In this document: one piece after another, positions 46,549 to 55,059 of the stretch
Position numbering within the stretch: position 1 is the first letter of the stretch
How the letters are laid out: the number at the start of each line of letters is the position of its first letter
Position numbers and translations under genes: made by a program
Assembly: GCA_964645915.1 (NCBI GenBank)
Contig: CAZYDH010000002.1
Location: forward strand, 110,675 to 174,674
Direction of reading: 5' to 3'
DNA from: JACNKV01 sp964645915
GTDB taxonomy: Bacteria; Fidelibacterota; Marinisomatia; Marinisomatales; JACNKV01
DNA length: 64,000 bases
The notes under the pieces: model-generated
The model's database searches: none
Seen by the model: the letters and a program-made list of their open reading frames with translations, nothing else
What the model was told of the DNA's origin: nothing

Positions 46549-47921
46549 TTAATCCTCGGGCTTACAAAGGAACTAGAAATATTCTGAATTGACTTTCCAT
46601 CCACCAAAACGTCAAATTGTAAAGGAGTAATAACTTGGTCAATTTTTTCTTTAGGAAAAGAAACAAAAAAGGCAGTCTGAAGTAGGGCTTCAGCTTGAAC
46701 ATCTAAAGTTGGAGTCACCAATTTGATGTTTCCATACTCGGGAGTTTTTAAAACAATTTCTGGAGTAATTTTATTAAACGTCTTATTCACTATCTGTACG
46801 TTAAACAAATTTGAAATATGATCATCGTTGGTTGTTAAGAATGTAGATCCGGGAGTACGAAGTACTGTAGCTTCAATTGGATTACGCGTTGTTAAAATAA
46901 ATGTAGATATAAATATTAAGATCGTCAGTATGATTGAGTATCCAATTGTACGAGCATTAACAATATTCTCTATTCCATTATTTATACCATAAAAAGATGC
47001 ATATTTTATCAATCCTTTGGGTTTATTAATCTTTGTCATTATGGAATTGCAAGCATCTATACAAGCTGTACAGTTAACACATTCTAATTGAATTCCGTTA
47101 CGAATATCAATACCGGTGGGGCATACATTCACGCATTGAGAACAATCGATACAATCTCCACCATCTGTTGATTTCTTGTTACGTGGCTCTCCTCGTAAGT
47201 GATCATAATGTACTGCAATTGTTTTATCATGGACGAGAACACTTTGAAGACGCCCATAAGGACAAACCAATACGCAGATTTGCTCACGGAAACTTGAGAA
47301 AACCCAATAGGTAAGTCCTGTAAAAAACAGCATTGCAATAAATCCACCCGTATGCTCTGAAATAGGATCGGTAATGATTTCAAACAAAGCTTTTGGCCCA
47401 ATGATCCATGTCAAAAGAATGTTTGTAACTAACCAAGATAAGAAAATAAAGATGGAGTGTTTTAAAACCTTTTTACTAATCTTAGCAGCATTTAGAGGTT
47501 GAGCATTCAATTTTTGTTGTTGTTGAGTATCTCCTTCAATCCAGTATTCAATTTTACGGAAAACCATTTCCATAAATATGGTTTGTGGGCATGCCCACCC
47601 ACACCAAATTCTACCAAAAAGAACTGTAAAGAGAATTATAAAAATGAGAAAAGAGATCATAAATAGAAGAAATATATGAAAGTCTTGAGGCCAAAACCCA
47701 ACCCCAAATAAGTAAAATTTCCTTTGCAAGATATCAAATAGAAATAATGGATGTCCATTGATACTTACAAAAGGAAGTCCTATTAACAATCCGATAAGAA
47801 AAACGGCAACGATTGCCCGATAGTTATGGAAAACACCTTTAGGCTTCTTTGGATATATCCAAACGCGTTTCCCTTCTTCACTAACTGTTGATATGCGATT
47901 TCGAAAATTATCGTTTTTCAT
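46545..47921 (-). CDS. ccoG: Cytochrome c oxidase accessory protein CcoG (FixG/RdxA)
   Basis: 458 residues with about five membrane helices, CxxxCP motifs typical of this family (CGWACPQTIFMEMVFRKIEYW near residue 108), a ferredoxin part (CIDCSQCVNVCPTGIDIRNG near 257, CVNCTACIDACN near 280) and a C-terminal Ig-like domain. CcoG reduces copper for insertion into CcoN. It begins 67 bases after ccoP. Confidence 0.94.
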   Translation of the reverse strand: MKNDNFRNRISTVSEEGKRVWIYPKKPKGVFHNYRAIVAVFLIGLLIGLPFVSINGHPLFLFDILQRKFYLFGVGFWPQDFHIFLLFMISFLIFIILFTVLFGRIWCGWACPQTIFMEMVFRKIEYWIEGDTQQQQKLNAQPLNAAKISKKVLKHSIFIFLSWLVTNILLTWIIGPKALFEIITDPISEHTGGFIAMLFFTGLTYWVFSSFREQICVLVCPYGRLQSVLVHDKTIAVHYDHLRGEPRNKKSTDGGDCIDCSQCVNVCPTGIDIRNGIQLECVNCTACIDACNSIMTKINKPKGLIKYASFYGINNGIENIVNARTIGYSIILTILIFISTFILTTRNPIEATVLRTPGSTFLTTNDDHISNLFNVQIVNKTFNKITPEIVLKTPEYGNIKLVTPTLDVQAEALLQTAFFVSFPKEKIDQVITPLQFDVLVDGKSIQNISSSFVSPRIN

Positions 47922-47988
47922 AGTTGAACGATTCTTATTGATATATCTAAATACCCATTTTTATCAATCAATAATATGATTTGATTTA

Positions 47989-48762
47989 TTATTTTACCAG
48001 ATCGCCTTCTGCAGCTTTTTGATTAGGGGGATTTGTTCCTTGCAATGACAAAATAAAATCAGATACATCATTGATTTGTTGATCGGTGATAACCCCTTTC
48101 CAAGGAACCATGCCTTTTACAGGAACACCCACATTTATTGTTTTAACAATATCTTCTTTTGTTCCACCATGAATCCAATATTTATCGACCATGTTAGGTC
48201 CGATTAAACCTTCTCCATTCTGTCCATGACAAACAGCACAACTTTGAATGTACACTGCTTTACCCGCTTCTGGATTGGGTGCATAATTGGTTATAGAAAC
48301 AGAAACCTCTTCAGATACAGTAACGCTTCCTGATGTATTAGATTCTGCTACGGTTTCTATTTTGGATACACCGGTTATTAATTGTTTTAATTGCTCATCG
48401 GTTGCTTTTAATTTTGCTTCGGCGATCAGCTGCTCAAAGGTAACCTCTTCTCCAATATAATATTTGAACTGTTCGCGCATTCTCGGAACCAGTTTTTCAG
48501 GGAATGAACTTAAAGGAGATTGATATCCATATTGAGTTCCCATTGATTCAACGAGTTCTGTACCGGATGTTGTTGCAAATTCTAACTCATATTCTTCAGC
48601 AGAACTAACTCCGATATCAAAAACGTGATAATAGAGTAGATAGACTACTGAAAAAACAATTGTAATGTTAAAAAGGTGTACCCACCAAGGTGGTAGGTTA
48701 TTATCTAATTCTTGAATACCGTCATATTCATGATGCATTAATAGATCTTGTTCTTTACCCAT
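47989..48762 (-). CDS. ccoP: cbb3 oxidase subunit CcoP, single-heme form
   Basis: 257 residues from the ATG at 48762, which has AAGGAG 9 bases upstream. Met codons at 48795 and 48792 lie within ccoQ. The N-terminal CcoP domain (DNNLPPWWVHLFNITIVFS) has one helix. A long linker follows, then one cytochrome c domain with CAVCH (175-179). Most proteobacterial CcoP have two hemes, and this one has one. It brings electrons to CcoO/CcoN. Confidence 0.9.
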   Translation of the reverse strand: MGKEQDLLMHHEYDGIQELDNNLPPWWVHLFNITIVFSVVYLLYYHVFDIGVSSAEEYELEFATTSGTELVESMGTQYGYQSPLSSFPEKLVPRMREQFKYYIGEEVTFEQLIAEAKLKATDEQLKQLITGVSKIETVAESNTSGSVTVSEEVSVSITNYAPNPEAGKAVYIQSCAVCHGQNGEGLIGPNMVDKYWIHGGTKEDIVKTINVGVPVKGMVPWKGVITDQQINDVSDFILSLQGTNPPNQKAAEGDLVK

Positions 48763-48766
48763 TTCT

Positions 48767-48943
48767 TTATTCTCCTTGACTTGTTTTGTCATCACCCACA
48801 GGTAAATTTTCCATGTGTCGGATAAATGGCTTCCTTAAACGAAATGTCCAGAAAACAACTCCGAGAAAAAACACAAAGAAGATTCCCATTGCGGTGATTT
48901 GAAAACTATTAAAACTTTCTAAAGTGATCAGATGTTTGAACAC
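48767..48943 (-). CDS. ccoQ: cbb3 oxidase small subunit CcoQ
   Basis: 58 residues from a GTG at 48943, four bases after the ccoNO stop and preceded by AAAGGAAA. The first in-frame codon upstream of TTC-GTG is the ccoNO stop, so the start must be here or later. The pattern is FixQ-like: a short N-terminus, one helix (GIFFVFFLGVVFWTF, 20-34), a basic turn and a tail with ENLPVGDD. It stabilises the oxidase complex. It lies between ccoNO and ccoP, the normal order. Confidence 0.85.
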   Translation of the reverse strand: MFKHLITLESFNSFQITAMGIFFVFFLGVVFWTFRLRKPFIRHMENLPVGDDKTSQGE

Positions 48944-48946
48944 GAA

Positions 48947-51058
48947 TTATTTTCCTTTAATATCAGTTCCTAAACGTTGTAAATAAGCAATCAATGCAAT
49001 GATTTCTTTATCCCATTCAGCTTCAGGAACACCCTGTATTTTCAATGTTTCAGCAATTGATTTAGCTTGTGTTGTGAGATCTTCAATAGCGATATTCTCA
49101 AATCCATCGGGGTAAGGGACACCCAATGTTTTCATTGCTTTTATTTTTGCAGGAGTTGTTTCAATATCAATTGGATTATCAATTAACCATGAATATTCAG
49201 GCATAATGGTCCCCGGTGATATATTCTGAGGATTATCCATATGGATGTAATGCCAAGCATCCGGATACTTTCCTCCAATTCTGTGTAGATCTGGTCCGGT
49301 TCGTTTTGAACCCCATTGGAATGGATGATCATAAACAAATTCCCCTGCTTTTGAATATTCTCCATATCGTTCAGTTTCAGAACGGAAAGGACGGATCATC
49401 TGTGAATGGCAAACATAACATCCTTCTCGTACATAGATATCACGACCTTGTAATTCAAGAGGTGTATAGGGTTGAACACTTGAGATAGTCGGTATATTTG
49501 ATTTAACAACATACATAGGAATAATTTCAACTAACCCGCCAATCGCAACCAGAAGAACAGCGACTAAAGAGAATTGAATTGGTCTGCTTTCGATCCAACG
49601 ATGCCAATAATCCGGTTTTTCTGATTTGGTTTTAATTAATGCAGGAGCTTGAGCTTCTTCCTCCTCAACCAATTTACCGGATCGGACGGTTTTATATAAG
49701 TTAAAGATCATCAGACAAAAACCAACAAGATATAAGGTTCCGCCAAAAGCGCGTACTCCATACATTGGGATCAACTGTGTCACAGTTTGAAGGAAATTAG
49801 GATATTGTAAGAAACCATCTGCTGTGAATTGTTTCCACATCAGTCCTTGAGTTATTCCTCCCCAATACAATGGAATCGCATAAAAGATCATTCCGAGTGT
49901 AGCAACCCAAAAATGTATATTGGCAAGTTTTACTGAATGGAGTTTTGTTGAAAACAGTCTTGGAATTAACCAATATAAAATTCCAAATGTAAGTAGTCCA
50001 TTCCATCCTAATGTACCGATATGAGCATGACCCACTGTCCAGTCTGTGTAATGAGAAAGTGCATTTATACTCTTAATGGACATCATTGGACCTTCAAATG
50101 TAGACATCCCATAAGCGGTTACCGCGACGACCATCATTTTTAAGATAGGATCTTGTCGGACTTTATCCCAAGCTCCGCGTAATGTGAGAAGCCCATTTAA
50201 CATACCTCCCCATGAAGGAGCGATCAACATTAATGAAAAGACCATACCGAGTGATTGCGCCCAGTCGGGTAATGCAGTATATAAAAGGTGATGAGGTCCT
50301 GCCCAGATATATAAGAATATCAGTGCCCAAAAGTGAATAATGGAAAGACGATATGAGTAAATCGGTCTATTTGCTGCCTTTGGTAAGAAATAATACATTA
50401 AACCCAAGTAGGGAGTTGTTAGGAAAAATGCAACCGCATTATGTCCATACCACCATTGAACTAAAGCATCTTGAACTCCGGCATAAATAGAATAACTTTT
50501 CAAGAATGATATAGGAAGTTCAAATGAATTAAAGACATGTAAAACAGCGACTGTAAAAAACGTTGCGATATAAAACCAAATGGCAACATATAAGTGTTTT
50601 TCTCGTCGTTTCAGAATGGTCCCGATCATATTAATCCCAAATATTACCCAAATAAGGGCGATTGTGATGTCAATAGGCCATTCTAATTCTGCATATTCTT
50701 TTCCGGTTGTAAATCCGAGAGGAAGTGTCACTGCAGCGCTGACAATAATTGCTTGCCATCCCCAAAAGTGTATTTTACTCAACAAATCGCTGAACATCCT
50801 TGCTTTAAGCAATCTTTGCAAGGAGTAATACACTCCCATAAATATTCCGTTACCAACAAATGCAAAAATGACTGCATTTGTATGTAATGGACGTAATCGT
50901 GAAAAAGTTAACCAGGATATTCCATAATTGTAAATTGGATTAACAAGTTGAAGTGCAATAATTACTCCCACGAGAATACCTACAACACCCCAAAGGATTG
51001 TGGCATACCCAAAATTTCTTACAATTTTATTATCGTAACGAAATGTTTCGATTCCCAT
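48947..51058 (-). CDS. ccoNO: cbb3 oxidase, fused CcoN and CcoO subunits
   Basis: 703 residues. Residues about 1-475 are CcoN with twelve helices: the low-spin heme ligand His59 (LRPLHTNA), the CuB residues in WWYGHNAVAF and GPHHLLY, and the heme ligands in VGHAHIGTLGWN. Residues about 490-703 are CcoO, with one helix and heme site CYVCH (547-551). The fusion keeps both parts in one chain and is common in Bacteroidota. It reduces O2 at low concentrations. The RBS AAGGAG lies 8 bases before ATG. Confidence 0.96.
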   Translation of the reverse strand: MGIETFRYDNKIVRNFGYATILWGVVGILVGVIIALQLVNPIYNYGISWLTFSRLRPLHTNAVIFAFVGNGIFMGVYYSLQRLLKARMFSDLLSKIHFWGWQAIIVSAAVTLPLGFTTGKEYAELEWPIDITIALIWVIFGINMIGTILKRREKHLYVAIWFYIATFFTVAVLHVFNSFELPISFLKSYSIYAGVQDALVQWWYGHNAVAFFLTTPYLGLMYYFLPKAANRPIYSYRLSIIHFWALIFLYIWAGPHHLLYTALPDWAQSLGMVFSLMLIAPSWGGMLNGLLTLRGAWDKVRQDPILKMMVVAVTAYGMSTFEGPMMSIKSINALSHYTDWTVGHAHIGTLGWNGLLTFGILYWLIPRLFSTKLHSVKLANIHFWVATLGMIFYAIPLYWGGITQGLMWKQFTADGFLQYPNFLQTVTQLIPMYGVRAFGGTLYLVGFCLMIFNLYKTVRSGKLVEEEEAQAPALIKTKSEKPDYWHRWIESRPIQFSLVAVLLVAIGGLVEIIPMYVVKSNIPTISSVQPYTPLELQGRDIYVREGCYVCHSQMIRPFRSETERYGEYSKAGEFVYDHPFQWGSKRTGPDLHRIGGKYPDAWHYIHMDNPQNISPGTIMPEYSWLIDNPIDIETTPAKIKAMKTLGVPYPDGFENIAIEDLTTQAKSIAETLKIQGVPEAEWDKEIIALIAYLQRLGTDIKGK

Positions 51059-51084
51059 GCTTAGTCTCCTTGTGATTTAATGAT

Positions 51085-51228
51085 TTAATTTTTTTCATCT
51101 AAGATAGAACGAATGGATGGAGTATATGAATCATCATATTGGCCATCATTTACTGCCCAGAAAAATGAAAAAAGAAATCCGACAGCTAATATCAAACTTA
51201 TTAGGATTAATAAAATTAAGATTTTCAT
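51085..51228 (-). CDS. ccoS: cbb3 oxidase assembly protein CcoS
   Basis: 47 residues from the ATG at 51228, sharing ATGA with the stop of the Rrf2 gene. The single helix (MKILILLILISLILAVGFLF) is followed by SFFWAVNDGQYDD and TPSIRSILDE, which are the family's typical FWAVxxGQYDD and RILxDD elements. CcoS is needed to insert heme and copper into CcoN. It lies between the regulator and ccoNO. Confidence 0.9.
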   Translation of the reverse strand: MKILILLILISLILAVGFLFSFFWAVNDGQYDDSYTPSIRSILDEKN

Positions 51229-51710
51229 GAAATGATGACGGCTTCCTTATCTTCTTTTTCAATAGATTTATTGTAAACGGGTAATAGATCATCTTCTCCA
51301 AAAATGAATGATGATAAATAAGTGTTTTTTAAAGATTGATGAATATTCTTTTCCATATCCAAAAAATATAAATGAACTTTACACATTTTAATCAATGGAC
51401 AAATTCCCGGATTAATGATACAGTTATTTAATGAAGAGTTGAATTCAACGCCTGTTAGAACGTCAAATAATGAAATAGTAGAAGGATCTTTAGCTAAAGC
51501 AATACCTCCGTTTCGTCCGCGCATTGATTTTAGAAGTCCTTTTTTACTGAGTTTATGAGCAATTTTAGTTGTTACGGAATGCGTAATAAATAAAAGACGT
51601 GATATTTCAGAAATTGTTCGGTAACCATCCGGATAAGTTGAGCCTAAAAAAGCCGCTATTCGGATTGCGTAATCATATTCACGTTTTATGAAATTGGAGT
51701 ATTTCGACAT
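51225..51710 (-). CDS. Rrf2-family transcription regulator with Fe-S cysteines (NsrR/IscR-like)
   Basis: 161 residues from the ATG at 51710, the start of MSKYSNFIKREYDYAIRI. An earlier ATG would cross the operator. The winged helix holds SVTTKIAHKLSKKGLLKSMRG-like recognition (45-65). Three Cys at 97, 104 and 110 (C-x6-C-x5-C) match Rrf2 proteins that bind an Fe-S cluster, with the NsrR-type spacing. NsrR senses nitric oxide and IscR senses cluster status. Which signal this one reads is unknown. It likely controls the cco operon and itself, via the palindrome 3 bases upstream. Confidence 0.85.
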   Translation of the reverse strand: MSKYSNFIKREYDYAIRIAAFLGSTYPDGYRTISEISRLLFITHSVTTKIAHKLSKKGLLKSMRGRNGGIALAKDPSTISLFDVLTGVEFNSSLNNCIINPGICPLIKMCKVHLYFLDMEKNIHQSLKNTYLSSFIFGEDDLLPVYNKSIEKEDKEAVIIS

Positions 51711-51713
51711 TTT

Positions 51714-51742
51714 TAATACAATACCTACCGGGTAATGTATTA
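51714..51742 (-). promoter_or_regulatory. Candidate Rrf2 operator
   Basis: A 29-base palindrome with arms TAATACAATACC and GGTAATGTATTA, one mismatch in twelve pairs, and a 5-base centre. It ends 3 bases before the start codon of the Rrf2 gene, covering its ribosome-site region. This is the normal place for autoregulation. Confidence 0.65.
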
Positions 51743-51790
51743 AAAAACACAAATTATCACAAAGGAGTTTTAGCTGAGAATAAAAAAATT

Positions 51791-54178
51791 TTATTGAATA
51801 TTTTGTCGATACAAAAGCCGAACCATTCCGGTTGAAAATGCGATAACACTTATTGAACTGATTGGCATTAAAATCGCTGATACTATAGGGGAGAGAAGTC
51901 CCTGAATAGCAAAAGATAAACCGATAATATTATAGAGTAAAGATATCACGATACTCCAAGTGATAATATTCATCGCTTTTGTTGAAAAAGATAAGAATTG
52001 ATTTAATCCTTGAAATGATCCGGTTTCAAGGATAGCATCACAGGCGGGTGAAAACAGATAAACATCTTCTGAAATTGAGATGCCGATATCACTAGTTTTC
52101 AATGCTCCTGCATCATTAAGACCATCACCAATCATCGCAACAGTCTCTCCCTTTTTTTGTAATGCTTCAATATAATCTCTTTTATCATAAGGGCTTTGAT
52201 AAAATCTTAGTGAAGTATCTTTACCAAAGATATTCTTTAATGAATTTTGTTCACTGTCATTATCTCCTGTTAATACAGAGAGAGAATATCTCTTGCGAAG
52301 CGATTGAACAACATTGGTTAAGTGCTCTCGATAATGATTTGTGAAAGTGAACGTTCCAAGCCATTTACCATTTTGAACAATGTGAACGTTGGTCTGTGTG
52401 TCCTCTTGATGTCTTATCTCACAAAATTCAGCTGACCCGATCAGATAATAATTTCCACCAACAGATCCTGATAGTCCTTTTCCGCTTATTTCATTATAAT
52501 CAATGACAGGGGAGGATTCTTCCACTCCTAAATGACTCACGATCAATCTACTCAAAGGGTGGGAAGAATTTTTAGCAATGGATGAGATATCATTTTTATA
52601 GTCATTGATATCATAACTTTCTTTTACCGGACTGAAATGAACACTGGTTTTACCGGAATGTGTAATTGTTCCGGTTTTATCAAAAACGATATGAGTAATC
52701 TTAGAGAGTTTTTCAATGACATTGGAGTTTTTCAAAAAGAACTTATTGTGACCAAAAATTCTAATGGTATTTCCTAGAGTAAAAGGTGCTGATAAAGCCA
52801 GTGCGCATGGACAGGCAACAATCAAGATAGAAGTAATAACATGTACCATCTTCATAGGATCAATAAATGCCCAAGAGATACCTGAAATTGCTGCGATTGA
52901 TAATACACCGATCGTGAAATATTTACTCACTTGATCTAAAATGGATGTTATTGATTTTTCTGTAGTATTAGAGAGATCCTGATTCCAAAGCTGAGTCAGA
53001 TAGCTTTGTGATACATCATGTGTAATTTCCATTTCTACGGAAGTCCCACTGAGTCGACCACCGGCATAAATCGTTTCTCCGGGTTGGATGAGAGTGTTCT
53101 TCGATTCCCCCGTTACAAAACTGTAATCAATAAGAGCTTTACTTTTTAATAAAATGGCGTCAGCTGGAATTAATTCCCCATTCCGGATAATAATTCGATC
53201 ACCGGTAACTAATTTTGATAGTGGAATTGATCGTTCACCTTCCGGGGTGGATTTCATCACTGCCAAGGGAAAATAAGACCGATAATCACGTTCGAAAGAA
53301 AGGGCATCAAATGTTTTCTGTTGGAAAACTTTTCCAATCAAAAGTAAGAACACCAGTCCGGTAAAAGAATCCATAAAACCGGGACCAATGCCTGATAGAA
53401 TTTCGTATGTGCTTCTAAAGAACAAAGCAAGGATTCCAATTGCGATCGGAATATCAATATTAATAAATCGTTTTTTTAATCCGGTAATTGCTGATTTGAA
53501 ATAATCTGTAGAGCTGTAAAGTAAAACCGGTAAAGCCAGAAGAATATTTAAAAACCTGAAAAAAGGTTGAAGTCCATCTACATCCCGACCAAGACCAAAA
53601 TACTCCGGAAAACTTAAAAGCATGATATTTCCAAAGGCAAATGCAGCCACACCTAATTTTATAACCATGGAACGATTAAATGACGGAGTAATCGTTTCTG
53701 AGATATCTTTCAAATTGATTTGAGGTTCATATCCGATTGAAACTAATAGTTCAATAACTTCTCTCAGAGAGATTTGTTTATAATGAAAGGTAATCGAACA
53801 TTCTTTTCTTAAGAAATCTACACTAGAATTGGCTATTTCAGGACGAATGCGAAAAAGTCGTTCTAAAATCCAAATACAGGAGGTACAATGCATCCCAGGG
53901 ATTCTTACCGTCAGTTTACTGATTTCAGCGTCTTTATAATCGATAAGACTTTGTTGAATATCTTCATCGTCTAGATAAGCAAAACGATGTTGAAATCCTG
54001 CTTCTGCAGGTGTGTTCCCAGGGGATTGTTCTAAATTATAATATTGACAAAGGTCTTTATTATTCAGAATCTCAAATGCGATTTTGCACCCATCACAGCA
54101 GAAAAGTTTATCCTCAACTTGGATAGGATTTGTGCCGCAATCTGCCCCACAATGATAACAGGAATTAATATCCGTCAT
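51791..54178 (-). CDS. ccoI: Copper P1B-type ATPase CcoI/FixI
   Basis: 795 residues. The N-terminus has a Cys-rich zinc-ribbon-like part (CYHCGADC, CCDGCKIAF; 7-36) typical of CcoI. A heavy-metal domain holds GMHCTSC (95-101). Eight helices include CPC (VACPCALALSAPF), with DKTGT phosphorylation at IVFDKTGTITH and GDGLNDAGALKTSDIG. It pumps copper to the outside for assembly of the cbb3 CuB site, and possibly for NosZ. It follows the TauE-like gene by 1 base. Confidence 0.93.
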   Translation of the reverse strand: MTDINSCYHCGADCGTNPIQVEDKLFCCDGCKIAFEILNNKDLCQYYNLEQSPGNTPAEAGFQHRFAYLDDEDIQQSLIDYKDAEISKLTVRIPGMHCTSCIWILERLFRIRPEIANSSVDFLRKECSITFHYKQISLREVIELLVSIGYEPQINLKDISETITPSFNRSMVIKLGVAAFAFGNIMLLSFPEYFGLGRDVDGLQPFFRFLNILLALPVLLYSSTDYFKSAITGLKKRFINIDIPIAIGILALFFRSTYEILSGIGPGFMDSFTGLVFLLLIGKVFQQKTFDALSFERDYRSYFPLAVMKSTPEGERSIPLSKLVTGDRIIIRNGELIPADAILLKSKALIDYSFVTGESKNTLIQPGETIYAGGRLSGTSVEMEITHDVSQSYLTQLWNQDLSNTTEKSITSILDQVSKYFTIGVLSIAAISGISWAFIDPMKMVHVITSILIVACPCALALSAPFTLGNTIRIFGHNKFFLKNSNVIEKLSKITHIVFDKTGTITHSGKTSVHFSPVKESYDINDYKNDISSIAKNSSHPLSRLIVSHLGVEESSPVIDYNEISGKGLSGSVGGNYYLIGSAEFCEIRHQEDTQTNVHIVQNGKWLGTFTFTNHYREHLTNVVQSLRKRYSLSVLTGDNDSEQNSLKNIFGKDTSLRFYQSPYDKRDYIEALQKKGETVAMIGDGLNDAGALKTSDIGISISEDVYLFSPACDAILETGSFQGLNQFLSFSTKAMNIITWSIVISLLYNIIGLSFAIQGLLSPIVSAILMPISSISVIAFSTGMVRLLYRQNIQ

Positions 54179-54179
54179 T

Positions 54180-54911
54180 TTATTCTGTTAATTCAGTCTC
54201 AGATTCGCAACAATTTAAATGTTGCTCGGGTGTTTGATTCCATTTTTGGATTCCCTTGTAAATAGTGAGTGCTCCAAAAATAATCACAATAACAGCAGTT
54301 ACTTTTATTATGATTTGTCTAAATCTTATAGAAATTAAATTTGTACTTAAGCCAAACAATCCTAGGATAGGAAATGTCCCCAATCCAAATGCCACCATTG
54401 TAACTGCTCCAATTAGTACGGAACCACTTGATGCTGCGACAGCTCCTGCGATATAGACCGGTCCACATGGAATAAAACCAAGAATGAATCCAAGGAAAAA
54501 TATGTTTTTAGTATTCACTTTTTGAATTGTACGCCTTACGATTCCTTGGTATTTATTCATGATCCTTAGTTTGTCCAAACGAAGTGCAGGGAAAATTCCA
54601 AGCAATTCCAATCCTAGGAGGATCATTATCACTCCGGCAAGAATGAACAATGCATCTTGTAAGTGGAAGACAGTTAAAATGGATTTTGTTGTTTGTCCAA
54701 GCAGACCAAAAACAATGCCGATAATTGAATAGGTTAATATTCTCCCGCTATGATATAATATATGAGGAAGAATATACTGACGACGATCGGGGCTTTTATT
54801 CAGATTGACGGAATATGCCATAATGAATCCTCCGCACATGCCTACACAGTGCCCAAGGCTGGTTAAAAAACCCATCGCCAACATTGCATATATATTCTGT
54901 AAGTCCATCAT
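54180..54911 (-). CDS. TauE/SafE-like membrane protein of cbb3 clusters (COG2836)
   Basis: 243 residues with six to seven helices. The conserved Cys motifs GHCVGMCGG (20-28) and GFIPCGPVY (about 146-154) resemble the DsbD/CcdA-like and sulfite-exporter-like COG2836 proteins found next to ccoI. They probably help copper or thiol delivery for cbb3 assembly. It is the first gene of the cco operon and is divergent from the peptidase gene across 148 bases. No firmly established name. Confidence 0.8.
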   Translation of the reverse strand: MMDLQNIYAMLAMGFLTSLGHCVGMCGGFIMAYSVNLNKSPDRRQYILPHILYHSGRILTYSIIGIVFGLLGQTTKSILTVFHLQDALFILAGVIMILLGLELLGIFPALRLDKLRIMNKYQGIVRRTIQKVNTKNIFFLGFILGFIPCGPVYIAGAVAASSGSVLIGAVTMVAFGLGTFPILGLFGLSTNLISIRFRQIIIKVTAVIVIIFGALTIYKGIQKWNQTPEQHLNCCESETELTE

Positions 54912-55059
54912 ATAATTTACTATTGTTCTTATAGATTAATCACTCAAAGATATCACACAATCATTAGAAAATGTAAAAAAGGATAAATGGATAAAACATT
55001 TTGACAACTTTAATATGTATGAATTGTCTATATTATATAACGACTATTAAGGAAGAATT

